A program made the translations under genes and the position numbers. The notes beneath the pieces were generated by a model that worked only from the letters and a program-made list of their open reading frames with translations, was not told the DNA's origin and did no database searches. From AP-15 sp963735445 (GTDB lineage: Bacteria > Pseudomonadota > Alphaproteobacteria > ATCC43930 > CGMCC-115725): DNA of 64,000 nt. The DNA lies in assembly GCA_963735445.1 (NCBI GenBank), contig CAVTLC010000008.1, positions 52,752 to 116,751 of the forward strand, written 5' to 3'. Positions 55,836 through 64,000 of this stretch are shown here, in pieces (positions within the stretch are counted from its first letter, which is position 1; each line of letters begins with the position of its first letter).

Positions 55836-58300
55836 ATGACCCGGCGGCAGTTCTTCGACAAGCTCGGCGAGGGCAGCCTCGTCGTCGGCTTCAGCCTGTC
55901 GCCTGTGGCTGCTTCCATGCTGGCGCGAGAGGCGCACGCGGCAAGCGCCGACTCGGCAACTCACGGTCCTGAGCGGCATCGCAAGCGGTCCTCCCCCGGG
56001 GGTAAACGACGCATGGCTGGCGATCGATCACCAGGGCAACATCACCTTGTTCAGCGGCAAGGTGGAGCTCGGCACGGGGACCCAGACGGCGTTCTCGCAG
56101 ATCGTGGCCGAGGAGCTGGACGTGGATGTCTCCGCGATCACCTACGTGCAGGGCGATACCAGCCAAACCCCGGACCAGGGCACCACGGCGGGCAGCAAAT
56201 CAATCCAGAACCAGGGCCCGCTCGTCCGACGCGCGGCGGCTACGGCGTATGAGGAGCTAGCTGGCCTCGCAGCCGCGTCCCTCGGCGTTCCGCAGAGCCA
56301 AATCGTGGCGCAAGACGGAAGCTTCGGGATCGGTCCCGGGGTGAAACACCCGACGAAATACGCCAAGCTGTTCGCCGGCCAGCAGATCTCGTTGACCGTC
56401 AACCCCAGCGCGGCGCTCAAGGATCCGGGCACGTACACGGTCGTCGGCAAGCCTGTCGCTCGCCTCGACCTCCCGGACAAGTGCACCGGGAGATTCGAGT
56501 TCGTCTCCGACATCGTCATTCCCGGGATGCTTCACGGACGCGTCGTGCGCGTCAATGGCGGAGCCACTGGGACAAGCAAGCCCAAGAACGCGACCTCCCA
56601 GTCAGTCGACGACTCGGCGGCGCGGGCGATCCCGGGATTCGTGCAGACAGTCCAGCAGGGGAACTTCGTGGGCGTCGTCGCAACCACCGAGTGGGCGGCG
56701 ATCCAGGCGGCGAAAGCGATCCAGGTCACGTGGACCGGCCCAGACCTGGTGTCCAACTCGGCTCCAGACTGGACCTGCAGGCAGCCCTGACGAATAGCGC
56801 GAATATATATGCCAGCGACTACCCAGGAAGTCGTCGGGATCGGGACGCCGACGCCGATGCGGTTTACAACGCGGCGCCCCCCGGCTCCAAGCTGACGCGG
56901 ACGTACTATTCGCCCTACCAGATGCATGGCTCCGTCGGGCCTTCATGCGCCATAGCGAACGTCACCTCCGCGCCCGATGCCAATGGGATCCGGGCAACCG
57001 TCTGGTCGGGCACGCAGGGTGTATACCCGTTGCAGCAGGCCCTTGCGGACATCCTCAGGCTTCCACAATCCGCGATCAGGGTGATATACGCCGAGGGCGC
57101 AGGCTGCTACGGCCACAATGGCGCCGACGACGCAGCCGCCGATGCCGCCTTGATGTCCCAAGCCGTCGGGCAACCCGTGCGCCTGCAGTGGATGCGCTGG
57201 GACGAACATGCATGGGAGCCGCTCGGCCCCGCGATGGTGCACACGCTGAAAGGCGTCCTCAATTCAGGGCGCGACAACGTCGTTGCGTGGAGTCACACGG
57301 TGTATTCGCCGCCGCACAGCAGTCGACCGGGCGGCGGCGGCAGCCTGCTCGCCGGCCAGGAAATCGGGCTTATGCCTCCGTCCCTTCCGACCAAACCGGT
57401 CAATCAGGGGACGCGCAACGGGCCAGTGAACTACAACTTCCCGGCCATCAAGCTGAGCGCGAATCACGTGCAGCCCTTCAAGACTACCAGCAATGGAGCT
57501 GCGGCCGCGCCATTCGTGAACACGCTCCCGCGTTCTTCCGCGCTGCGCAGCCTCGGGGGCATGTCGAACTGCTTTGCCAACGAGTCGTTCATGGACGAGC
57601 TGTCGCGCTGGCGCGTCGAATGCGGATCCGATCGCGTTCCGCAAGCAATACGTATGCGCACTGAGCGGAGGCTCGGGCATAACCACCAGCGTGCCGGTAC
57701 CCGGGTGTCGATCCGCGAGCTGTCGCCGTGCTCGACGCGATGGCCCTAGCAGGCAGGATGGGGCAGCACCCTCGCGCCAGCACGCGCGGGCGCGGTTGCG
57801 GGCAAAGGGGTCGCCTTCGCGCGCTACGAGACCGTGGAAACTTACGTGGCAGCATACGTCGAGGTCGAAGTGACCACCGCGACGGGCGCCGTGTGGGTGC
57901 GACGGGTGGTCGTTGCTCACGACTGCGGCCTGATCATCAATCCGGACGGGCTGCGCAATCAGATCGAAGGCAACGTCATCCAGGGCATCAGCCGCACGCT
58001 GATCGAAGAGGTCGAAATTCAACGGCACGGGCGTCACGAGCTTGCTCTGGTCCTCGACCGTCTCGCCGTCAGCGGCCTACCCGGTCGTGCATTTCAACCA
58101 GGTGCCGGCGTCTATCGAGATCGTGCTCCTCGATCACCCCGAGCAGCTAACGCAATCGGCGAACATACGTTCCTGCATGGGGTGCCGGCGAACCTACGAT
58201 CGGCGCGATCCCGCCGGCCATCGCCAACGCGATCTTCAACGCAATAGGTAAGCGGATGACGGTGTTGCCGATCACGGCGTCGAATATCTCGAGCGCTTAA
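55836..58300 (+). pseudogene. Molybdopterin-binding subunit (IorB type), with Tat signal, at least five frameshifts
   Basis: The sequence begins MTRRQFFDKLGEGSLVVGFSLSPVAASMLA, a twin-arginine signal for cofactor-loaded export. Following pieces in alternating frames are unmistakable: DAWLAIDHQGNITLFSGKVELGTGTQTAFSQIVAEELDV, GQVQGDTSQTPDQGTT-like QGDTSQTPDQGTTAGS, YYSPYQMHGSVGPSCAIA, YAEGAGCYGHNGADDAAADA, SALRSLGGMSNCFANESFMDEL, NADPIAFRKQYV, CGLIINPDGLRNQIEGNVIQGISRTL, YPVVHFNQVPASIEIV and GAGEPTIGAIPPAIANAIFNAIG with the catalytic Glu. Shifts lie near 55955, 56770, 57600, 57770, 58010 and 58185. No continuous enzyme can be made. Relatives oxidise N-heteroaromatics or aldehydes in the periplasm. 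Confidence 0.85.
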
Positions 58301-58365
58301 CGACACCCTGACGACGCGGCGCGGCTGAAAGTCGCGGCGCCTCGGAACGCGCGATAATAAAACAC

Positions 58366-58395
58366 AGCCCCGGCCAATGCGCCGGGGTTTTATTT
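58366..58395 (+). terminator. Intrinsic terminator after the IorB-type gene
   Basis: CCCCGGC (58368-58374) and GCCGGGG (58381-58387) form a 7-bp stem with a 6-base loop, directly followed by TTTTATTT on the plus strand. It is 66 bases after the stop codon. An A-rich run before the stem would also allow use on the minus strand. Confidence 0.8.
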
Positions 58396-58754
58396 GACGA
58401 ATGTCCGGACGTGGCACGTCGCCGAAGATGCGCTCGTCGAGTGGAACGTCAGCTATGGATCGAAGTTCTCAGCGCCAACCCACCTCGACGGGCGGCCGGA
58501 ACTCGGCGCTGACACATGGTTGCGCCGGTGATGATCGCGTAGCCGGGCTGGCATAAATGGCACAGCGCCAATCGGTCGCCGAGAGGCGGTGATTCGCGTT
58601 TGGCCAGCCGTCGATAAGAGCGGCAGAAACCAAATCCCGACAAAATTAACGCAAACCACTTAATCCCGAGCGATTTTGGTTGCAGCAACCGCCGCGGTAG
58701 CGAAAAATCGCCCGTGAGGCGCCGACCACATATTTTTGACACGGAGCAAGCACG
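58396..58754. other. Gene-free stretch
   Basis: No convincing coding frame. On the minus strand a short frame contains CHLCQPGY...TMCQRR, which vaguely recalls a zinc ribbon, but it has no start with binding site and no family pattern. The last 150 bases are more AT-rich and probably contain the promoter of the lipoprotein gene at 58755. Confidence 0.4.
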
Positions 58755-59579
58755 TTGCGGCTTAGCAATCTGGCCCCGATCGCTGCGGCGCTGATTTTGG
58801 CGGCATGCCAGCCGCCGCCGCTCCCGATCCTGTACCAGGTAGTCGAGCCTCCAAAACCCATTCGAGCTGGGCGCGGGATCGATATGGCGACCAATTCCAC
58901 CGCGGTGGCATACCAGCTGAAGCAAGGACAGGTCGACTTTGTCGCCCGCTATTACCGCAACCCGGAATCGCGCTGGCCGGCGCTTTCGGCGAGCGAGGCG
59001 CAGCGGCTGTCATCGCAGGGCTTGAACATTGTCGCGGTGTGGGAGTCGCATTCCCGGTATCCGGGGTATTTTTCCTATGCATCCGGTTTTAGGGATGCAA
59101 CAACGGCAAACTGGCAGGCGAGAGCAATCGGTCAACCGCCCGGCACCGCGATCTACTTTGCTGTCGACTTTGATGCGCGAAACCGATCGCTGGATCGTGT
59201 TACCGAATATTTCGAAGGGGTCGCAGCGGGTTTAGTCTCGGCGGGCAGAGGCATCGCAAATTACCAGATCGGGGTGTACGGATCCGGATCTGTTTGCGAT
59301 GCGATAAAGCGAATGGGCCTGGCCCGCTACGCATGGCTATCGAACTCGATCGCGTGGACCGGTTCGCTCGGTTATCAGGACTGGAATATTAGGCAGTCGG
59401 GACGCTGGCCCGAGCTGTCGTTTAACCATGATGCTGACGAAGCTAGAGACGATTACGGCGGGTTTCGGGTTGTCGGCTATGAGGTCGCTAATGCCAATGG
59501 GGGTGGCGCCTCCCGTGATCTTGTCGCGGTTCGAATGCCGCAGAATGGTCCACCGCCTACGGCCGCAATGATCCGTTAG
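58755..59579 (+). CDS. DUF1906 (glycoside-hydrolase-like) lipoprotein
   Basis: The product is 274 residues. A lipoprotein signal ends in LILAAC with Cys18 as the lipid anchor. The domain starts GRGIDMATNSTAVAYQLKQGQVDFVARYY and continues with LNIVAVWESHSRYPGYFSYASGFRDA, TAIYFAVDFDAR and IGVYGSGSVCDAI, the pattern of the DUF1906/Rv2525c-like TIM-barrel family related to GH25 lysozymes. The start is TTG at 58755 with GGAG eight bases before. It probably acts on, or binds, cell-wall glycans. It converges on the FAD oxidoreductase with a 19-base gap. Confidence 0.8.
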   Translation: MRLSNLAPIAAALILAACQPPPLPILYQVVEPPKPIRAGRGIDMATNSTAVAYQLKQGQVDFVARYYRNPESRWPALSASEAQRLSSQGLNIVAVWESHSRYPGYFSYASGFRDATTANWQARAIGQPPGTAIYFAVDFDARNRSLDRVTEYFEGVAAGLVSAGRGIANYQIGVYGSGSVCDAIKRMGLARYAWLSNSIAWTGSLGYQDWNIRQSGRWPELSFNHDADEARDDYGGFRVVGYEVANANGGGASRDLVAVRMPQNGPPPTAAMIR

Positions 59580-59598
59580 CGCTGATACCGAGAGTGTC

Positions 59599-61302
59599 TC
59601 AGAACGGTGATCCCGCAGCGGCAGCATTGCCGGCGATGTAGCCCTGGCACACAGCCCGCGCGAGGCCGTGTTGACTAAAGCCGCCGGCTGATTCGCCGCC
59701 GCAATAAAGCCCGGGGATAACCTCGCCGTTCATGTCGATAACCTGGCATTCGGCATTGATGCGCAATCCAGCGCGAGTGTCGTGCACCACCGGTGTCGCC
59801 CAGGCGGCATAAAAGGGCGGCTTGGCGATCTTGTACATCGGCTTGGGTTTGCCGAAATCCGCGTCGATACCCGTATCGACAAAGGAGTTATAGCGGGCAA
59901 CGGTTTCTTCCAAGGCTGCCGGCGGCATCGGCACGCGCTGATATTTCATGACGATCTTTTCGGCGAGATCAGCCAGTCGATTGGCGCTGAAGAAAAAGCC
60001 GGCGGCGATGTCGACATGCGGCGGTGTCGGCCGCCATTGCTCGCGTTCGACCGCGTCGCTGTCGAAGATCGCCCAAATCGGACCGCCGCCATTGTGGCCG
60101 TCGTTGATCCCAGCGAGTGCGGCATTCAAGAAGTTATTGGGGTCGTACTTGATGTTTTTGGCATTGAGCCAGCTGCCTTGAACATAGGGATCGACGGAAT
60201 TGTAATTGTTGGCAATGTATTGCCCGCCGGTCTCGTCGTAAAAGCGCTTGCCCAGCATATTGACCAGAATGACATCCTGCCAATTGGCTACTCGGAGCCC
60301 GCTTGCACGGGCGCGATCGAATACCCGGCTACCCGGCATCCATTGCAGATTTCGATAATTGTATTGGCAGCCAATCGAGCCCGGTTTGGTCACATTGGCG
60401 CCGAATTCGCCGGTTTGATTGTACAGCCCCCACAGTGAGGCGCCGATTGCCATTGCCGCCAACTCGCCGCTGGCATCCTGGTCCGACCATGGCATGCCGG
60501 CAAGCCCGCAATATTCCTCGGTCAGACGCGGATCGAACATCCGCCGGAAATTGACGTTACCGGTCGAGCCGCCGGTGCCGATGATAACCGCCTTGCGGGC
60601 GCGGATGTGAACCCTGGTCCCCTTGTGATCGACTGAAATACCGAGCACGGGTCCCGCATTCGACGCCTGTCGATGAATTGCCGTCATTCGGTGTTCGAGC
60701 AGGATTTCGACGCCGGCCTTTTTGGCGGCGGCTTCGAGCGGCCGCATCAGGCCATTGCCCGAGGAACGGGTCATTTGGACCGCCGGATCAGCCGGCATGC
60801 CCGTCTGGACCGTCGGCCAGTCCATTACGGCGCAGTGCATTTCGCGCGGCAGCGAATTTCCGACCGAGTTTCCGCCGATCGCATCGGGTGCTTTGTCGAC
60901 AAAGATGACGCCGTGGCCAACCAGCCATTCGAAGCATGGGGCACTGTTGTCGGCAAAGGCGCGGATGATTTCGCGATCGTTGTAGCGGTAATCCGGGAAC
61001 CCGTTCGGCCCGACCACCGACCAGTCGGTCAGGTCGCGGAATAATAAATCCGGGGTGTCCTCGATGCCGTATTTCTTTTGCACGCTCGTCCCGCCGCCGA
61101 GCGGAACGTTGCCGCCGCTGGTAATGGCGTGGCCGCCGATGTCCGCTTCCGCCTCAACCAGGATCACCGTGCTGCCGGCTTCGCGCGCGACGATGGCGGC
61201 GGGCATTCCGGTAGCGCCGGCGCCGACCACGACGACATCGACTTCGCGATCCCATTCGGCCGGAAGATGCGATGCCGGCGAAGCGGCCGATGCTCGGCCC
61301 AC
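59599..61302 (-). CDS. FAD-dependent oxidoreductase (fumarate reductase / 3-ketosteroid dehydrogenase type)
   Basis: The product is 567 residues. GAGATG at about 27-32 with the ribose-binding Glu50 (VILVEAEADIGGHAITSGGN) forms the FAD-binding Rossmann fold. VIIGTGGSTGN and GLYCGGESAGGFSQHGLARAVCQGYIAG close the FAD site as in the flavoprotein subunit family. The C-terminal part includes a substrate-binding cap domain. Reading begins at GTG 61302 without a good binding site. An ATG at 61315 in another frame has GGGGAG upstream and encodes MDSKGGPSIGRFAG, so the true N-terminus may involve a one-base shift. Oxidises or reduces an activated C-C bond; substrate unknown. Confidence 0.8.
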   Translation of the reverse strand: MGRASAASPASHLPAEWDREVDVVVVGAGATGMPAAIVAREAGSTVILVEAEADIGGHAITSGGNVPLGGGTSVQKKYGIEDTPDLLFRDLTDWSVVGPNGFPDYRYNDREIIRAFADNSAPCFEWLVGHGVIFVDKAPDAIGGNSVGNSLPREMHCAVMDWPTVQTGMPADPAVQMTRSSGNGLMRPLEAAAKKAGVEILLEHRMTAIHRQASNAGPVLGISVDHKGTRVHIRARKAVIIGTGGSTGNVNFRRMFDPRLTEEYCGLAGMPWSDQDASGELAAMAIGASLWGLYNQTGEFGANVTKPGSIGCQYNYRNLQWMPGSRVFDRARASGLRVANWQDVILVNMLGKRFYDETGGQYIANNYNSVDPYVQGSWLNAKNIKYDPNNFLNAALAGINDGHNGGGPIWAIFDSDAVEREQWRPTPPHVDIAAGFFFSANRLADLAEKIVMKYQRVPMPPAALEETVARYNSFVDTGIDADFGKPKPMYKIAKPPFYAAWATPVVHDTRAGLRINAECQVIDMNGEVIPGLYCGGESAGGFSQHGLARAVCQGYIAGNAAAAGSPF

Positions 61303-61534
61303 CCTTCGAATCCATTCTGCCCACTCCCCTCACCCCCGACATGCCTCGCTCGTCGCAACCAAGCCTATGTCAGTTTCGTCAAGCGCCTCAAGCTACTTAC
61401 CCGCCGAAAAAACCGCATCGGTGAGATCACCCAACGCATGCCGGTGGGGGCCTCCGGTCGCCGAAAAGCCGCGCCCTTCTCGAGTCCGTCATCCTCTCCC
61501 ACATAAGAGTGCCGTGACACTCCCTCGCAAAAGA

Positions 61535-62146
61535 ATGAAATCCGGCCTCAACGACCCCAGCCTCAACCAACCCGACCTCTTTGACCGGCAATCACTCGCC
61601 GGGCTGTCACAGGCCGAAGACATCGTCACGCCGCGAGAAGAGCAGAGCTTGATCATGTCAATCGACGCGGCGGAGCTTTCGCCGTTTCGCTTTCATCAAT
61701 GGTTAGGCAAGCGGCTGACGGCTTCCTATGGCTGGCGCTATGACTTTGATGATGCGAGCTTAACGCCGACCGAACCGTTTCCTGATTGGCTGCTCCCGTT
61801 GCGTGCAAAGGCGGCAGAATTCGCCGGCCTGCCTGCCGACGAACTCGTGCAGGCTCTGGTGATCCGCTACGATCCCGGCGCCGGGATCGGCTGGCATCGA
61901 GACCGTCCGGTGTTCGAGCATGTCCTCGGCGTGTCGCTCGGCGCGCCGGCAACGATGCGGTTCCGGAGGCGCCAGCCCGGCGGTTTCGATCGGGCATCAG
62001 TGCTGCTGACGCCGCGCTCGATTTATCATCTTACCGGTGAGGCGCGTCATCAGTGGGAGCACAGCATCGCTCCGATGGAAGTGACGCGCTGGTCAGTCAC
62101 CTTCCGCAGCCTGTCGCAGAAGGGTCGTTCGGAGGCAAAAGTGTAA
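61535..62146 (+). CDS. alkB: AlkB-type 2-oxoglutarate/Fe(II) dioxygenase
   Basis: The product is 203 residues from the ATG at 61535. A GTG at 61514 is also in frame. The Fe(II) ligands are His121 and Asp123 (GIGWHRDRP) and His176 (WEHSIAP). Arg185 and Arg191 in TRWSVTFRSL bind 2-oxoglutarate. This is the AlkB family that reverses N-methyl damage on DNA or RNA bases; the short form belongs to the bacterial AlkB2-like group. With the Ada-type gene at 14.5 kb, this window holds two alkylation-response functions. Confidence 0.85.
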   Translation: MKSGLNDPSLNQPDLFDRQSLAGLSQAEDIVTPREEQSLIMSIDAAELSPFRFHQWLGKRLTASYGWRYDFDDASLTPTEPFPDWLLPLRAKAAEFAGLPADELVQALVIRYDPGAGIGWHRDRPVFEHVLGVSLGAPATMRFRRRQPGGFDRASVLLTPRSIYHLTGEARHQWEHSIAPMEVTRWSVTFRSLSQKGRSEAKV

Positions 62147-62509
62147 TCGACGACCCGCCCGACCGCGCCAGGCCGGCTATCTCTCCGCTGCCGGCGAGGC
62201 CAGATCATCGGGTGGACCGTGTGTCGGGCCGCCCCGCGCTCAGGCGGACATCTGGTCTAGGCCACTCATCTTTGCCATGACCGGAAAGGCACGCGAACCA
62301 GTACGGCTACCGGGAAATCCGCTTCTCCTTTCGATCCTATGCCTGCTCAATAATTTCACCTGGCGTGGGCCAGAATCCCCAGGGTTTGCGCGCGGACCTG
62401 GATCGGTGCAAGCCGCTGCAGCTTACGGTCAAATTTCGATGGCCCGGCATCCCGGCGAGGCGCAAAATTATGCCGGTGCATGCCGGTTGAAGAAGAAGAG
62501 GGGGTGTCG
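62147..62509. other. Gene-free stretch
   Basis: Between alkB and the SGNH-type gene no frame shows family features or a ribosome binding site. The only plausible content is the promoter of the downstream gene. Confidence 0.4.
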
Positions 62510-63790
62510 ATGGGCGTTGATAGGATGGCACGCGTGCTTTTCGCGCCGGTATTGTTGGCGGCTTTGTTGGCTCTGACACCTATTCGGGCAACCGCCGCAG
62601 CCGCCCCTCCGATCAATATCCTCTTCATCGGCAACAGCTTTACGCATGGGCGGTACGAGCCGGTGCGCACCTACAATGGCGGGTTCGGCGCCAATGACGT
62701 GCACGATCTGCTGTGCTCGTCTCCAGCCGCTTGCAGCAGCGCCGAGCAAGGTACGCAGGTCGATCCGGCCAAGACTCCGCCGCCCGGCGCGACCCTGGCA
62801 GCACAACTCGCCGATCTGCAGGCCAATCCTTCTCTGCAGTATAACGAGCCGGGTCCTTACGGCGGGGTAGCCGGGATTTTCCTGCAGTTTACCCGGGAGG
62901 CGCACCTCAACTATTCGGTCTCGTTGATCGCGGTAAGCAGCGCCACCTTGACCGGTTATCTCAACAATACCGGCAACGAGAAAGGCGACCTGCCCTTAAT
63001 CGAGGGCACCGCCTGGGACAAGGTGGTGATGCAGGACCAGAGCTTCCGGCCGCTGCCGTCCACGATCAAGGTGAATGGGCAAACCGTGGCGACACGCGGC
63101 AATTTTGCCGGCTTTGAAAGCGGCGTGGCTGGGCTGATCAAGACTATCGACGCCGTCGATGTAGCGGCCGGCAAGCCGAATGCCGAGATTACGTTGTACG
63201 AGACGCAGCCGCTCGCGTCGTATGGCTATACCAGCAATAACCCCAATGCGCCGATCTTTGGCAGCAGCACCAGCCCGCCCGGTGGCCTGAACGCGCCCTA
63301 TGTCGGCGACCAGGACCCGATCGGCGCGATGGCCGCCGACCTGCACAACGCCTATCAGCAGGCGGCGAGCGACTACATGGCGAGCAACCCGACTGGGAGC
63401 AAAGTGAATGTCGCGCTGGCTGGCGACGCCTGGGTCAGCGCCATCAACGCCCAACTCGCGGCGCGCGACCCGTATCTGGCCGCCAACCCGCCTTACGAGA
63501 TCGATCTCTGGGACAGCAGCCCGCTCGACGCGTGCTGCACGACGCCGATCGGCTATCATGCCGGCACCTATGGCGCCTATCTCAGTGCGCTCGTGCTGTT
63601 CTACCAGATCACGCATGTGGATCCCGAATGGCTCCTGGTCGAGTTTGACCCAGCCGATCCGCGCCATCGCGCCTCGGCTGCCACGGCACTCGGCATCTCA
63701 CCCGATATTGCCTGGAAACTCGCGGTCGTCGCGAAGGAAACGGTGCAGCTCGGCCACCCGATCCCGAGCCAAAACCATCGCCAACGCTGA
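62510..63790 (+). CDS. Secreted SGNH/GDSL-like hydrolase
   Basis: The product is 426 residues from the ATG at 62510. An ATG at 62525 (MARVLFAPVLL) is an alternative that also leaves the signal peptide complete. Signal peptide to about residue 32 (ATAA-AAPP). Block I is ILFIGNSFTHGR with Ser43 as expected nucleophile. Block V is TTPIGYHAGTYGAYLSALVLFY with His350. KVVMQDQS is block III-like. This suggests an esterase or acetylhydrolase acting outside the cytoplasm. It is larger than typical SGNH proteins. No cell-wall anchor is visible. Confidence 0.7.
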   Translation: MGVDRMARVLFAPVLLAALLALTPIRATAAAAPPINILFIGNSFTHGRYEPVRTYNGGFGANDVHDLLCSSPAACSSAEQGTQVDPAKTPPPGATLAAQLADLQANPSLQYNEPGPYGGVAGIFLQFTREAHLNYSVSLIAVSSATLTGYLNNTGNEKGDLPLIEGTAWDKVVMQDQSFRPLPSTIKVNGQTVATRGNFAGFESGVAGLIKTIDAVDVAAGKPNAEITLYETQPLASYGYTSNNPNAPIFGSSTSPPGGLNAPYVGDQDPIGAMAADLHNAYQQAASDYMASNPTGSKVNVALAGDAWVSAINAQLAARDPYLAANPPYEIDLWDSSPLDACCTTPIGYHAGTYGAYLSALVLFYQITHVDPEWLLVEFDPADPRHRASAATALGISPDIAWKLAVVAKETVQLGHPIPSQNHRQR

Positions 63791-64000
63791 GATCCGCTCT
63801 GTCCGGACGGGCGGAGCCGACGAGCAGGTGCCGGTCGCGGCTTGCCGATACGAGCCCGGAATACCTCGTTATCTGACCAACCCACGCCGCCGATCCGTCT
63901 CGCATAGCGGGAGCCGGCGTCTGGCTGGATCGCGGGGACGTCGACCCGGTGATTGTTCCTCCTCGGCCGCACTGTCCCCTTCCCGATCCGCTTCTGCCGC
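63791..64000. other. Window end, nothing recognised
   Basis: No supported coding frame or RNA. Open frames on the minus strand here are antisense continuations over the SGNH-type gene. Confidence 0.4.

Overview
The window is GC-rich bacterial DNA with the gene complement of an alphaproteobacterium. The signs are a TamA/TamB pair beside rpmB, a DUF3035 (BamF-type) lipoprotein next to lspA, a membrane ETF:quinone oxidoreductase, and many catabolic genes of the kind common in Rhodospirillales and Hyphomicrobiales. I could not run a search, so the lineage is an inference. No rRNA, tRNA or CRISPR array was found.

Layout. 1-5 kb: end of a methyltransferase, a DUF2278 protein, a frameshifted CoxL-type molybdenum hydroxylase, a small GTG-start gene and an aldo/keto reductase. 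5-11.6 kb: the outer-membrane module rpmB-tamA-tamB, with a good sigma70-type promoter in front of rpmB. 11.7-31.7 kb: an accessory zone with a decayed IS110 element and its structured flank, an Ada-type protein, hydrolases, a GST, a lyase and an acyl-CoA ligase broken by frameshifts, a possible IS481 scrap, a low-GC thaumatin-like secreted protein beside a truncated lyase, an alcohol dehydrogenase, a prolyl oligopeptidase, a luciferase-like/aminotransferase deletion fusion and a broken Lhr helicase carrying a palindromic insert. 31.8-42 kb: the conserved core, with SDR, BamF-like lipoprotein, lspA, ileS and ribF on the minus strand and ETF-QO, a TPR protein and ispE on the plus strand. 42-51 kb: a peptide-type binding protein, cupin, amidohydrolase, hydrolases, and an hsp20-lon stress pair. 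51-55 kb: a sulfur-flavoured group (sulfite oxidase, VOC protein, TauD-like, SsuD-like). 55-58.3 kb: a heavily damaged IorA/IorB-type molybdenum hydroxylase ending at a clear terminator. 58.7-64 kb: a DUF1906 lipoprotein, an FAD oxidoreductase, AlkB, and a secreted SGNH-type protein.

How it fits together. TamA/TamB, BamF-like, LspA and the TPR protein belong to envelope biogenesis or the cell surface. ETF-QO feeds electrons from acyl-CoA and amine dehydrogenation to quinone. TauD-like and SsuD-like enzymes would release sulfite that the signal-less sulfite oxidase could remove. The most striking global feature is that reading-frame damage is not spread evenly. The long housekeeping genes (tamB, tamA, ileS, ribF, ETF-QO, TPR, ispE, lon) are uninterrupted, while at least fourteen accessory or catabolic loci carry frameshifts, truncations or junctions. 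That looks more like catabolic gene decay than random base-calling error, although read-level data would be needed to settle it.
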